This document shows, piece by piece, positions 27,345 through 35,924 of a DNA stretch of 64,000 nt (position 1 is its first letter; each line of letters starts with the position of its first letter). The position numbers were made by a program, and so were the translations under genes. Origin of the DNA: Chitinophagales bacterium (lineage in GTDB: Bacteria; Bacteroidota; Bacteroidia; Chitinophagales; CAIODY01); contig CANFST010000006.1 of assembly GCA_947449695.1 (NCBI GenBank), positions 27,512 through 91,511 on the forward strand, given 5' to 3'. The notes under the pieces are model-generated. The model had not been told where the DNA came from. It searched no databases and was given only the letters and a program-made list of their open reading frames with translations.

Positions 27345-28145
27345 TTAATAGCTTTTGATTTCAACACCACCCATCACTACATCACCTTTCAACACTAAAA
27401 TCTTATCGCTCGGAAATACTTGATTTTGCTGCATATTCCTTTTATCTTCAACACCTCCCATAATCACATTCAATTCAGATTTTACCTGCCAATGCGCTGG
27501 AACAATTAATTTAACGCCGCCAAACACGTTATTGATTTCTAAATTAATTGTGCCCTGAATATCAGCTTGCGTAAAATTAATATCAGTACCGCCAAACAAG
27601 TTGTTCACTTCACCACCTTTAAAATCTTTTGAAATAATGTTTTTTTTTACACCCCCAAAAACCACACTTGAGTTTATGTAATCATTGCTGTCATTAGTTT
27701 CGGTTCGGCAATCGTTCATTGAGCGATTAAACTGATGTCCCATTTGTTGATGACGCATCCAATGATTGCGCCAACGATTCCGAGGTTTGAAAATCAAAAT
27801 CAATCCCAAACCAATAATCATAATGGGCCAGAATAAATTACTGAAATGAATTTCGGGTAAGAAATATTCTGCTACCAATCCAACGCCACCAATCATAATA
27901 AGAATAAAAGCTGATGCACGTTTGAAGTTGGATTTTACGCCAATCATCAATCCGATAAAAACTAAGATGGATTGCCAACTAAACACCCAATCTGGGATGG
28001 TGATTTGTTTCAACTCTTGCAATGCTAAAATTATTCCAGCTACAATTAAAGCAGCACCGCCTAAAATTCTTCCTCTTCTTTTTGAAGCTTCCCATTCATC
28101 AGCCCAGCTATTGATGGGGTTTTCATTTATGTTTTGATTTTCCAT
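27345..28145 (-). CDS. LiaF-like membrane protein (LiaI/LiaF transmembrane region)
   Basis: The 266-residue product has four membrane helices (about 30-48, 52-70, 74-92, 96-115) containing GGAALIVAGIILALQEL. The C-terminal beta-rich domain has repeated SSVVFGGVKKNI, NLFGGTDINF, NVFGGVKLIVP and NVIMGGVED segments, as in LiaF/DUF2154 proteins. In Firmicutes LiaF inhibits the LiaS kinase of the cell-wall stress response. I use the ATG at 28145 because an earlier in-frame ATG at 28166 falls inside the -7 promoter box. It is the first gene of the operon ending with the LytS/LytR pair, so a membrane-stress circuit is likely. Confidence 0.85.
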   Translation of the reverse strand: MENQNINENPINSWADEWEASKRRGRILGGAALIVAGIILALQELKQITIPDWVFSWQSILVFIGLMIGVKSNFKRASAFILIMIGGVGLVAEYFLPEIHFSNLFWPIMIIGLGLILIFKPRNRWRNHWMRHQQMGHQFNRSMNDCRTETNDSNDYINSSVVFGGVKKNIISKDFKGGEVNNLFGGTDINFTQADIQGTINLEINNVFGGVKLIVPAHWQVKSELNVIMGGVEDKRNMQQNQVFPSDKILVLKGDVVMGGVEIKSY

Positions 28146-28163
28146 TTTTATAAAATTATGATG

Positions 28164-28195
28164 CAAATGTAAAGGTGGAAAATAGCAGCATCAAA
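28164..28195 (-). promoter_or_regulatory. Promoter of the LiaF-like/DUF4288/LytSR operon
   Basis: On the minus strand TTTG (28192-28195), 20 nt, TACATTTG (28164-28171) is a full consensus match. The start site should be near 28158, leaving a leader of only about 13 nt before the ATG at 28145. This rules out the in-frame ATG at 28166. Confidence 0.8.
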
Positions 28196-28263
28196 TAGTT
28201 TTAGGCGAATGGTTAAATGAAGTAGGCGAAATGAATTACATTAATTATTTTAAGCAAATAGAT

Positions 28264-28271
28264 TACTTTTG
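28264..28271 (+). promoter_or_regulatory. -7 promoter element of the P5C dehydrogenase gene
   Basis: TACTTTTG fits TAnnTTTG, lies 19 bp before the ATG at 28291 and is followed by CACCTCA as at the aldolase promoter. No good -33 box is seen. It excludes an in-frame ATG at 28231. Confidence 0.6.
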
Positions 28272-28290
28272 CACCTCAAAATTTTCAAAA

Positions 28291-29913
28291 ATGTTATCAC
28301 AAATTCCAAAAGCGATTAACGAACCCGTTAAAAGTTACGCTCCAAACTCAGCAGAGAAAATAGATTTGAAAGCTGCATTGAAAGCTGCAAAAGCCAATGA
28401 AGTAGATATTCCGATGTATATCGGTGGCAAAGAAATTCGGACTAATAATAAAAAAGCGATTCATCCGCCACATGAAATTGCGCATATATTGGGTTATTTT
28501 CATAAAGGCGATGCAAGTCATGCAAAAGCAGCAGTAGAAGCAGCTTTGGCAGCAAAAGAAAATTGGGAAAATATTTCGTTAGAAAATCGAGCAGCAATTT
28601 TTTTAAAAGCTGCTGATTTATTAGCGAATAAATATCGCTATGAAATGAACGCTGCAACTATGCTTGGGCAAAGCAAAAATTGCTTTCAAGCCGAAATTGA
28701 CAGCGCCTGTGAATTGATTGATTTCTTACGTTTTAATGTGCAATTCATGTATGAAATGTACAACCAGCAACCGTTGAGCGGCGCAGGCATGTGGAATCGT
28801 GTTGAGTATAGAGCTTTGGAAGGATTTATTTTGGCAGTTACGCCATTTAACTTTACGGCAATCGGCGGCAATTTGCCCACAAGTGCAGCCATGTTGGGTA
28901 ATACAGTGGTTTGGAAATGTGCTAACACACAAATTTATTCTGCCAATGTGATGATGAAAATTTTGAAAGAAGCTGGTTTGCCTGATGGTGTCATCAATTT
29001 GATTTTTGTAGATGGTGCAACAGTTGGTGATGTTTGTTTGAATCATCCGATGTTGGCTGGCATTCACTTTACTGGTTCGACAGGTACATTTAATCATATG
29101 TGGAAAACGATTGCGAACAATATCGAAATTTATAAATCTTACCCACGTATTGTAGGTGAAACTGGCGGCAAAGATTTTGTGATGATTCATTCTTCTGCCA
29201 ACTCTGATGTAGCGGCTACAGCCCTTGCTCGTGGCGCATTTGAATATCAAGGACAAAAATGTTCGGCTGCAAGTCGTGCATATTTGCCTTCTAATATTGC
29301 TGATGAAATTTTAAGTAAATTGAAATCGCAAATTCAATCTTTCAAAATGGGAACTACCGAAGATTTTAGCAATTATATCAATGCAGTGATTGATGAAAAA
29401 TCATTCGACAACATTGCAAAATATATTGATGCTGCAAAAAAATCGGACAAAGCGAAAATTATTGTGGGTGGTAATTACGATAAATCGAAAGGTTATTTTA
29501 TTGAACCAACCGTGATTCAAACTACCGATGCAGCCTACGTTTCGATGTGCGAAGAAATTTTTGGACCTGTATTAACAGTGTATGTTTATCCCGAAAATGA
29601 GTTTGAAAAAGCGATGAAAACTTTGGATGAAACTTCGCCTTATGCTTTAACAGGTGCTATTATCGCACAAGATAGAAATGCTATTGAATTGGCTTTGCGT
29701 AAGCTTCGCCACAGTGCTGGTAATTTTTACATCAACGATAAACCAACAGGTGCAGTGGTTGGGCAGCAACCATTTGGCGGTGGCAGAAAATCTGGCACTA
29801 ACGATAAGGCAGGTTCGATTTTAAATTTGTACCGCTGGGTAAGTGCTAGAACAATTAAAGAAACTTTTGACCCACCAGCGGATTACATATATCCATTTTT
29901 AAGTGAAGCATAA
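28291..29913 (+). CDS. pruA: L-glutamate gamma-semialdehyde (P5C) dehydrogenase
   Basis: This enzyme oxidises glutamate semialdehyde to glutamate with NAD+, the second step of proline breakdown. The product is 540 residues from the ATG at 28291, the usual size for the single-function enzyme. The aldehyde dehydrogenase signatures are GFILAVTPFNFTAIGGN, GETGGKDFVMI with Glu290, and EYQGQKCSAASRAYLP with catalytic Cys324. PFGGGRKSGTNDKAG near the end is typical of the P5CDH branch. No proline dehydrogenase gene lies next to it. A bidirectional terminator follows. Confidence 0.95.
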   Translation: MLSQIPKAINEPVKSYAPNSAEKIDLKAALKAAKANEVDIPMYIGGKEIRTNNKKAIHPPHEIAHILGYFHKGDASHAKAAVEAALAAKENWENISLENRAAIFLKAADLLANKYRYEMNAATMLGQSKNCFQAEIDSACELIDFLRFNVQFMYEMYNQQPLSGAGMWNRVEYRALEGFILAVTPFNFTAIGGNLPTSAAMLGNTVVWKCANTQIYSANVMMKILKEAGLPDGVINLIFVDGATVGDVCLNHPMLAGIHFTGSTGTFNHMWKTIANNIEIYKSYPRIVGETGGKDFVMIHSSANSDVAATALARGAFEYQGQKCSAASRAYLPSNIADEILSKLKSQIQSFKMGTTEDFSNYINAVIDEKSFDNIAKYIDAAKKSDKAKIIVGGNYDKSKGYFIEPTVIQTTDAAYVSMCEEIFGPVLTVYVYPENEFEKAMKTLDETSPYALTGAIIAQDRNAIELALRKLRHSAGNFYINDKPTGAVVGQQPFGGGRKSGTNDKAGSILNLYRWVSARTIKETFDPPADYIYPFLSEA

Positions 29914-29939
29914 GTAAAAACAAAAAATCCCATTAAAAT

Positions 29940-29976
29940 AAAAAGCGATTTTCCCAATGCAAGAAAATCGCTTTTT
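29940..29976. terminator. Bidirectional terminator between pruA and the barrel protein
   Basis: A perfect 14-bp stem, AAAAAGCGATTTTC (29940-29953) with GAAAATCGCTTTTT (29963-29976), has a 9-nt loop and flanking A- and T-runs. It can serve both the + strand pruA and the convergent barrel gene. Confidence 0.9.
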
Positions 29977-29992
29977 ATTTATATCCAATTCC

Positions 29993-32842
29993 TTAAAACC
30001 TTACACCAGGTGGCATTCCGCCTGGAGGAATCATCCAATGATGGTGATCGCCATCAGAGCCTGGCATTTTCCCACCAAAATTTTTAAAGGTATAAGTGAA
30101 CACCAACATTACATAGCGACGTAAAATTGTCGTTCTTGAATCCTCAATATAAGTATCAGTTATATTTCTTGAAATAGAAGTATTTTGATTCAAAATATCG
30201 GTCATTACTAATCGCAAATCACCAGCTTGTTTTTTCAAGAATTTATAACCAATTCCTGCATTCCAGATTACATAATTTTTATCGTAAGCAGCTGAAAGTC
30301 CGCTATACACCTGATGTGCAACATCACTTGTAATCACCAATCCTTTCCAGGGCATTAAATTAATTTTGGCACGAGTGGTTTGTGCCCAATAAGTTTGATT
30401 CAAATTGCTTTGTAACGAATATTTCGATTGATTGTAAGATGTATTAGATGAAATGTTGTAATCAAATCGTTCGCTGATGTTGCTGCTAAAACCTAATCCC
30501 AAAGAAGCAGAAGGATTAGTAGCATAATTGATCTGATTATTAATCATGCTTGGCGTATAATTATAATTGCCTGAAAAATTGATGTTGAAATTCATTTTCA
30601 ATTTCTTCACAGGGAATCCATACACCATAAAAGTGCGCAAATTATAATAACCGTTCAAATTCACAGGCATCGTCAAAGTCGTTCCAGATGAAGGTTTGAA
30701 TCCCCAATTATATTTTGAAGAATCTGCCGCTGAAACATAAGTGGTGCTATTCCCAATGTAATTATTCGTAAAACTTCCACCCACCATCATAAAGAAATTG
30801 GTGTTTTTCGCTTGGTTCATGTTAAAATAGCGAATCCGTAAAGTTGCTGAGTAATCTTGCTTCAAATCAGGGTTTCCAACACTTACTTGTAAAGTATTAG
30901 AAGTGTTATACACGTTTTGTAATTGGTCAATGCTCGGAATATTATTGTTGGTAGAAATATTCATTCGCAGATTTTTTTCATTATTGAATTTATACCTCAA
31001 CTCCATAGATGGCAATACGGATGCAAATGGTTTTGTGAAACTATAATCAGCTGGAAATGTTTGCTTGTTCTGCAATTGAGCCCATTGATAATTGATATTA
31101 GTAGTTAAATTCAATTTCTTTTTTCGCAAATTATAACCCACCCCACCAGCATGCGATTGGTAGAAACTATTGAATACATTGCTCAAGTTTTTAAAAGTAT
31201 CTGTCGCATTATTCTGATTAAAAATCATTCTTTTCGAATCATTAATGTTCAAATTATTACTGTAGGTAAACATTAAAGATTGGCTGGTATCAATAGGTTC
31301 AGTGTATGTAATGTTGCTTGAGTTGTTATACCCTTTTTTGTTTAAAGCAATTTGTTCCTGCAATGATTTTGTAGGTCTATCAGATGTATCATACTTCAAA
31401 TCAGCGTAGTTTGTTTTACCAACTTGCGAATTATACCCCGGTGTTAAATTAATAGACAATGTACGAAATTGCTTACGAAATGAATGACGCCACAACACAT
31501 TACTACTAACATTCACACCAGTTTTGCTCGGAGTGCTATTGTTGGTTGAATCAATGTATTTATTGGAAAAAATATTTTTGCTGCTCGAATAACTCATGCT
31601 ATTATTTTGCTGAACCGAAATTTTTGGTTGAAATAAAATGGAGTTGAATGAATCCAATTTACTATCAATTTTAAAATTGAAACGATGGTTTTGGTTTTTA
31701 TTTTCACTAAAACTTAATTGATGATAATTTAATAAATCAGATGAAACACCTGATGAAGAAAGGCTTTGATGAGTTAAATCAGTTTGATTTTTGTTATCGC
31801 CATAATTATAAAAATAGCTAGCCGTCACATCAGTTCCTTTGCCCCATTTATCTGAATAATTAATTCCTGCAGCATGTGTTTGTGTAATTCCACTTTGTTG
31901 ATTGACCATAAAATTTCCCATGTTACCACCACCAAATCCGCCACTACTTGCACCACGTCCACCACTGCTGCCCATTACCCCCATCAAATCTTCAGGAGCA
32001 AAATTTTGTTCGTTGATATTATTGCTTTGCGAAAGAATAGAAATTCTTCTCTGTCCTTTGAACATGTTGTATGTTTCGCCAGCCTTGTATCGCATTAGGT
32101 TATCTTCATCTGCACCACCGCCTGCATAAAATTTACCAAAACTTCCGTTCCTGAATTCACGTTTTGTCACCACATTTATTGTTTTAGATGTATTGCCATC
32201 ATCAAACCCTGAAAATGCTGCCTGGTCACTCTTTGCATCATACACTTGTACTTTGTCAATTGCTTCGGCTGGTAAATTTTTTAGTGTGTTAGTGGGATCA
32301 TCGCCAAAAAAAGGTTTACCATCTACCAATACTTTTTTCACTGTTTCGCCATGTGCAGTTACCGTTCCGTTTTGAGAACTGATACCTGGCATTTTATTTA
32401 CCAAATCTTCTGAAGTGGCGTCTGGATTAACTTTGAAAGCTTTTGCGTTTATTTCTGTTGTGTCTCCTTTTTGCTTAGCTCTGTTTTCTTCACCAACAAT
32501 CTTGACATCTTTTAATAAGGTGGCATCAGGCGTTAGTTGAATAGTGCCTGCGTTGGTAACTGAATCTTTTGCCATGAAAAATCTTAATGCATCTGTATAA
32601 CCCAAGTAAGAAATTTTCAACAAAATTTTGGAATTGTTTAAGCCATCAACTCTGAAAAAACCATTCATATTGGTTGTATTGCCATTTACAATACTTTTAT
32701 CAGCTGGATTCAATACAGCTACAGTTGCACCAATCAGCGTTTGATTTTTTTCATCTATCACAATTCCTTTTATCGAATAAGATTGTGCTTGAGCATAAAA
32801 TGATAAAGTAATAAAAGTGAACAGTAGAAAAATATTTTTCAC
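29993..32842 (-). CDS. TonB-dependent-receptor-like outer-membrane beta-barrel protein
   Basis: The 949-residue outer-membrane protein has a signal peptide (1-19, cut before Q). A CarboxypepD-like beta domain (about 21-105) starts YSIKGIVIDEKNQTLIGATV. A plug follows (about 125-230) with LVNKMPGISSQNGTVTAHGE and KVLVDGKPFFGDDP, then a large barrel to the end. This is the OMP_b-brl_3 type, common in Bacteroidota, whose substrate is rarely known. There is a Gly-rich insert with GGRGASSGGFGGGNMG near residues 290-310 and a His/Gly/Pro tail (SDGDHHHWMIPPGGMPPG), unlike the aromatic C-terminus of most barrels. No SusD partner or anti-sigma factor is adjacent. Confidence 0.9.
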   Translation of the reverse strand: MKNIFLLFTFITLSFYAQAQSYSIKGIVIDEKNQTLIGATVAVLNPADKSIVNGNTTNMNGFFRVDGLNNSKILLKISYLGYTDALRFFMAKDSVTNAGTIQLTPDATLLKDVKIVGEENRAKQKGDTTEINAKAFKVNPDATSEDLVNKMPGISSQNGTVTAHGETVKKVLVDGKPFFGDDPTNTLKNLPAEAIDKVQVYDAKSDQAAFSGFDDGNTSKTINVVTKREFRNGSFGKFYAGGGADEDNLMRYKAGETYNMFKGQRRISILSQSNNINEQNFAPEDLMGVMGSSGGRGASSGGFGGGNMGNFMVNQQSGITQTHAAGINYSDKWGKGTDVTASYFYNYGDNKNQTDLTHQSLSSSGVSSDLLNYHQLSFSENKNQNHRFNFKIDSKLDSFNSILFQPKISVQQNNSMSYSSSKNIFSNKYIDSTNNSTPSKTGVNVSSNVLWRHSFRKQFRTLSINLTPGYNSQVGKTNYADLKYDTSDRPTKSLQEQIALNKKGYNNSSNITYTEPIDTSQSLMFTYSNNLNINDSKRMIFNQNNATDTFKNLSNVFNSFYQSHAGGVGYNLRKKKLNLTTNINYQWAQLQNKQTFPADYSFTKPFASVLPSMELRYKFNNEKNLRMNISTNNNIPSIDQLQNVYNTSNTLQVSVGNPDLKQDYSATLRIRYFNMNQAKNTNFFMMVGGSFTNNYIGNSTTYVSAADSSKYNWGFKPSSGTTLTMPVNLNGYYNLRTFMVYGFPVKKLKMNFNINFSGNYNYTPSMINNQINYATNPSASLGLGFSSNISERFDYNISSNTSYNQSKYSLQSNLNQTYWAQTTRAKINLMPWKGLVITSDVAHQVYSGLSAAYDKNYVIWNAGIGYKFLKKQAGDLRLVMTDILNQNTSISRNITDTYIEDSRTTILRRYVMLVFTYTFKNFGGKMPGSDGDHHHWMIPPGGMPPGVRF

Positions 32843-32981
32843 AAAATGAAAATTGTAGTGGGGAAATTTATTTAGAAATCAATTGCAAAAGTTGAAAAAA
32901 ATAAGCCAATATTCATGGTGGAATAGTTAATGAAAATTAAGTGTAAGAAATTGGCTTTTAATATTCATTTTTGTTGTCGAG

Positions 32982-33653
32982 ATGAAAAAACAATTTGCAA
33001 TTATTGTAGCAGGTGGAAGTGGAACCCGAATGGGTTCATCTATTCCAAAACAATTTTTAATGTTAAATGGAAAACCAATTTTGGTACATACTATCCAACA
33101 ATTTCTGGCTGCAAATGCTGACATGACAATTGTCGTAGTGCTTCCTGAAATTGCTATGCAACAATGGTTTCAAATAGTTTCAGATTTTCCATTTTTACAA
33201 AAAACAAAAACAGCTGTTGGTGGCGGAACAAGATTTGATTCTGTAAAAAATGGATTGGCATTATTACCAAATGAAGGATTGATTGCGGTGCATGATGCTG
33301 TTCGCCCAATGGCTTCAGTTACCTTAATTCAAAATTGTTTCCATGCTGCAGATGAATTTGGCAACGGCATAGCAGCTATTGCTTGTGTGGATACTGTTCG
33401 TCAGAAAATAAAAAATGGATTTGAGATGTTGGATAGAAATAATTTGTGGTTAATGCAAACGCCACAATGTTTTGATTTAGAAAAATTACAATCGGCATAT
33501 CAAAATACAACTTCCAATCATTTCACAGATGATGCTGAAGTATTTGCTGCGTCTGGGTTTCAACTACATTTAGTGGAAGGAGAAAAAAATAATTTAAAAA
33601 TAACATTGCCGCAGGATTTGCATTTCGCTGAATATTTAATTCACTTAAAATAA
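32982..33653 (+). CDS. ispD: 2-C-methyl-D-erythritol 4-phosphate cytidylyltransferase
   Basis: This enzyme couples CTP to methylerythritol phosphate in the non-mevalonate isoprenoid pathway. The 223-residue product has the nucleotide-binding IVAGGSGTRMGSSIPKQFL, the stretch VAVHDAVRP-like LIAVHDAVRPMAS, LMQTPQCFD and TDDAEVF, and ends GEKNNLKITLPQDL, all as in IspD. Length is normal. It stands alone on the + strand, facing away from the barrel gene. Confidence 0.95.
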   Translation: MKKQFAIIVAGGSGTRMGSSIPKQFLMLNGKPILVHTIQQFLAANADMTIVVVLPEIAMQQWFQIVSDFPFLQKTKTAVGGGTRFDSVKNGLALLPNEGLIAVHDAVRPMASVTLIQNCFHAADEFGNGIAAIACVDTVRQKIKNGFEMLDRNNLWLMQTPQCFDLEKLQSAYQNTTSNHFTDDAEVFAASGFQLHLVEGEKNNLKITLPQDLHFAEYLIHLK

Positions 33654-33684
33654 CATTTACTAGTTAATTTTTATCTTTGAATTT

Positions 33685-34686
33685 TTGAACAATTATTACA
33701 ATATTACAAAGGGATTTCTATTAAACGGAATTTATTCTTACGCGTTATTTGGATTGTATTCATTGACAATTTCGCCTTTCATTACTCAATTTTTTGCCTA
33801 CGGCGAATACAATTTATTTGTTGCCATATTTGGTTTAATAATGCTATTTGCCGAATATTTTGCATTGTACTTTAAGTTGCAAATGATTAGAAGCAGAAGT
33901 GAAATAAAACGAATTAATTACAAAAAAGAAACTGGTACCGATATAGTTCCTGGATTAAGCCTGCTGACATTTTATGGTTTTTTTATGCGAATGGCATTCA
34001 GAACAGTTATACTAATGACTTGTTTAACTGCATTAGGATATAATTGTTTCGATATGAAAATGTCTCCAATAGGAACATGGATAATTTGTATTTTTTTCTT
34101 TGCAGATATGTTTGGGTTCATTCTTATTTATGTAAATGCCGGATTGAATATAGGTTTTGAACGCAGCGCAAGTGAAATGGAAGAAGAATTGCAAGACGAT
34201 GAAGAGTGGGATGAAAAAAAATTAGAAATATCTACTATTCCTAAATATATCCGATTGGAATTTTTTGCAGATGTTATTCTTCAAATTTATTCCGCCATGC
34301 TATTTACTGTTTTTTGGAAATACATTAATCAATGTGGCATTGATATACTGAAGGAATTGGTAGCAGATAATCAATCAGGATTTACTGCTGCCCTAGTATT
34401 ATTTACGATGCTGTTTGTAGTAGTTTTGCTTGGATTAATGCCTATGCGAATTGCATATTGGATAGAAGATTCGATGGAAGCCTACTCTGTAAATGATAAA
34501 TTGAATAGTCGAATTACTTTTATTTTAGTTGCAATATTTACCTGCTCCCCTGTTATCATTAAATACTTTACTACGTACATAATCTATTGCCGCACAATTC
34601 CTGATTACATCAATTACCTATTGCCCATCATATTTTTTTTATTGCTATTAATTTCAAATATAATTTTGTTTAAAAGCAAAAAATAA
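33685..34686 (+). CDS. Polytopic membrane protein of unknown function
   Basis: I do not recognise the family. The frame gives up to 333 residues, with about seven membrane segments and an acidic cytoplasmic patch near residue 165 (EMEEELQDDEEWDEKK). No ATG lies near the start: the most upstream candidate is a TTG at 33685, only 6 bp after a good -7 box (TATCTTTG, 33672-33679). Translation would thus be almost leaderless, or begin at another TTG further in (about 33754). The start is therefore uncertain. Charged residues between the helices alternate as in real membrane proteins, and codon use fits its neighbours. Confidence 0.7.
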   Translation: MNNYYNITKGFLLNGIYSYALFGLYSLTISPFITQFFAYGEYNLFVAIFGLIMLFAEYFALYFKLQMIRSRSEIKRINYKKETGTDIVPGLSLLTFYGFFMRMAFRTVILMTCLTALGYNCFDMKMSPIGTWIICIFFFADMFGFILIYVNAGLNIGFERSASEMEEELQDDEEWDEKKLEISTIPKYIRLEFFADVILQIYSAMLFTVFWKYINQCGIDILKELVADNQSGFTAALVLFTMLFVVVLLGLMPMRIAYWIEDSMEAYSVNDKLNSRITFILVAIFTCSPVIIKYFTTYIIYCRTIPDYINYLLPIIFFLLLLISNIILFKSKK

Positions 34687-34751
34687 TTGGCGCTAATTAA
34701 TTCCAAAACCATTTACCGCTTTATTTCGTTTATATTTTCAAAAATTAAAAA

Positions 34752-35429
34752 ATGAAATATTCCTTCAAAGCAATCAGTCAAACCTTATTTTTGTGCGCAG
34801 CATTTATCTTCAATGCTTGCGGACAAAACAACAATAATCATTCAACAAAAATCTCAACCAAAATGGACAAAATGGAACAATATGCAGCAGCCAAACACTT
34901 ATCAGTAGCCACATTTGGTGCAGGATGTTTTTGGTGTGTAGAAACACAATTAATGCAATTACAAGGTGTTGATACTGTGATTTCAGGCTTCAGCGGTGGC
35001 TCGGTAGTCAACCCAACTTATAAAGAAGTGTGCACTGGATCTACTGGTCATGCTGAAGTTTGTCAGGTTTATTTCGATGCCGCAAAAATTTCATTTGTTG
35101 AATTATTGAAAGCTTTTTTTGTTACACACGACCCTACACAATTAAATCGTCAGGGCAATGACGAAGGCACACAATATCGCTCTGCAATTTTTTATCATAA
35201 TGAAAATCAAAAACAAGAAGCGATAAAAATTATTGCTGAATTAAATGCAGCAAAAGCTTACGAAAACCCTATTGTTACAGAGGTTACAGCGTTTTCAAAA
35301 TTTTATCCTGCCGAAGATTATCATCAGAATTATTACAATGCTAACCCCGAACAAGCCTATTGCGCTTATGTGATAAAACCGAAAAAAGACAAGTTTGAAA
35401 AGGTGTTCAAGGACAAACTAAAAAAATAA
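34752..35429 (+). CDS. msrA: Peptide-methionine (S)-S-oxide reductase, predicted lipoprotein
   Basis: This enzyme repairs oxidised methionine by reducing the S-sulfoxide. The 225-residue product has the catalytic FGAGCFWCVE with Cys59 and Cys62, then GVDTVISGFSGG, TGHAEVCQVYFD and EDYHQNYY. The N-terminus is a lipoprotein signal (IFNAC, acylated Cys23), so the enzyme should act in the periplasm on exported proteins; cytoplasmic MsrA lacks this. It is single, with a non-coding stretch of 495 bp behind it. Confidence 0.95.
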   Translation: MKYSFKAISQTLFLCAAFIFNACGQNNNNHSTKISTKMDKMEQYAAAKHLSVATFGAGCFWCVETQLMQLQGVDTVISGFSGGSVVNPTYKEVCTGSTGHAEVCQVYFDAAKISFVELLKAFFVTHDPTQLNRQGNDEGTQYRSAIFYHNENQKQEAIKIIAELNAAKAYENPIVTEVTAFSKFYPAEDYHQNYYNANPEQAYCAYVIKPKKDKFEKVFKDKLKK

Positions 35430-35924
35430 ATCAAAACGCATTAATAATATTCCGCTGATTTGAAAAATACTCGTCTTTTTTTTTATCCAATTCATTGCTA
35501 AATATTTACTCACATATTATCCACACCCAACTTGCGAAGCCCTTATTTTATGCAGCTTTTGCCATGAAACACAACAACCGAAAGCATTTGCTCATGCAAG
35601 TATTTCTTATCCACACTATGTGTAAAAATTAAAAAGCGGTTGGGCTTTTTTTGAGCCTAAGTTTGGATATACATTTGTTGTCCCTCAAGCAAAGTTTTTT
35701 GCGATTAACCATCACATAAAAATTGAGCCGAAGAAACCAAGTAATACCATCTTCGCAAAATGCTAAAAGGGAAATCAAAATTGTATCGAAGAAAATTTTT
35801 GTACTGAAAATTTTCAAGGAACTAAAAAAAGTTGGTAAAGTCCGACAGGAAATTGTATCCAAAATACTTTTCTATATGATTTTATCATGAATAAATTATA
35901 AACCTAATTAAAAGGAAATTAAAC
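35430..35924. promoter_or_regulatory. Non-coding region with clustered DnaA boxes before the RNR gene
   Basis: No gene is visible in these 495 bp. Two perfect DnaA boxes TTATCCACA lie on the + strand at 35517-35525 and 35607-35615. A third, TTTTACACA on the minus strand (35619-35627), fits TTWTNCACA and faces the second at 3 bp distance. A weaker TTATCCAAT is at 35483-35491 beside a T-tract. Downstream is a 9-bp inverted repeat, GAAAATTTT (35791-35799) with AAAATTTTC (35807-35815). The region could be a DnaA-controlled promoter of the RNR gene or a replication origin; both are inferences. The RNR gene itself has a clear AAAAGGAAA ribosome site. Confidence 0.55.

Noticed and set aside
28146..28290. 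Upstream ATGs at 28166 (LiaF-like gene) and 28231 (pruA)
   Set aside because: Both lie within or before good -7 promoter boxes, so they would not be on the mRNA.
35613..35623. ACACTATGTGT as an NrdR box before the RNR gene
   Set aside because: It is only 11 bp, not the 16-bp paired NrdR form, and is explained by the two facing DnaA boxes.
35629..35862. A 77-codon minus-strand frame upstream of nrdJ
   Set aside because: No promoter, no ribosome site, no coherent domain; it overlaps the repeat and DnaA-box region.
35430..35924. Cobalamin riboswitch before nrdJ
   Set aside because: I found no B12-box-like conserved segment or convincing multi-stem structure by eye; a covariance-model search would settle it.
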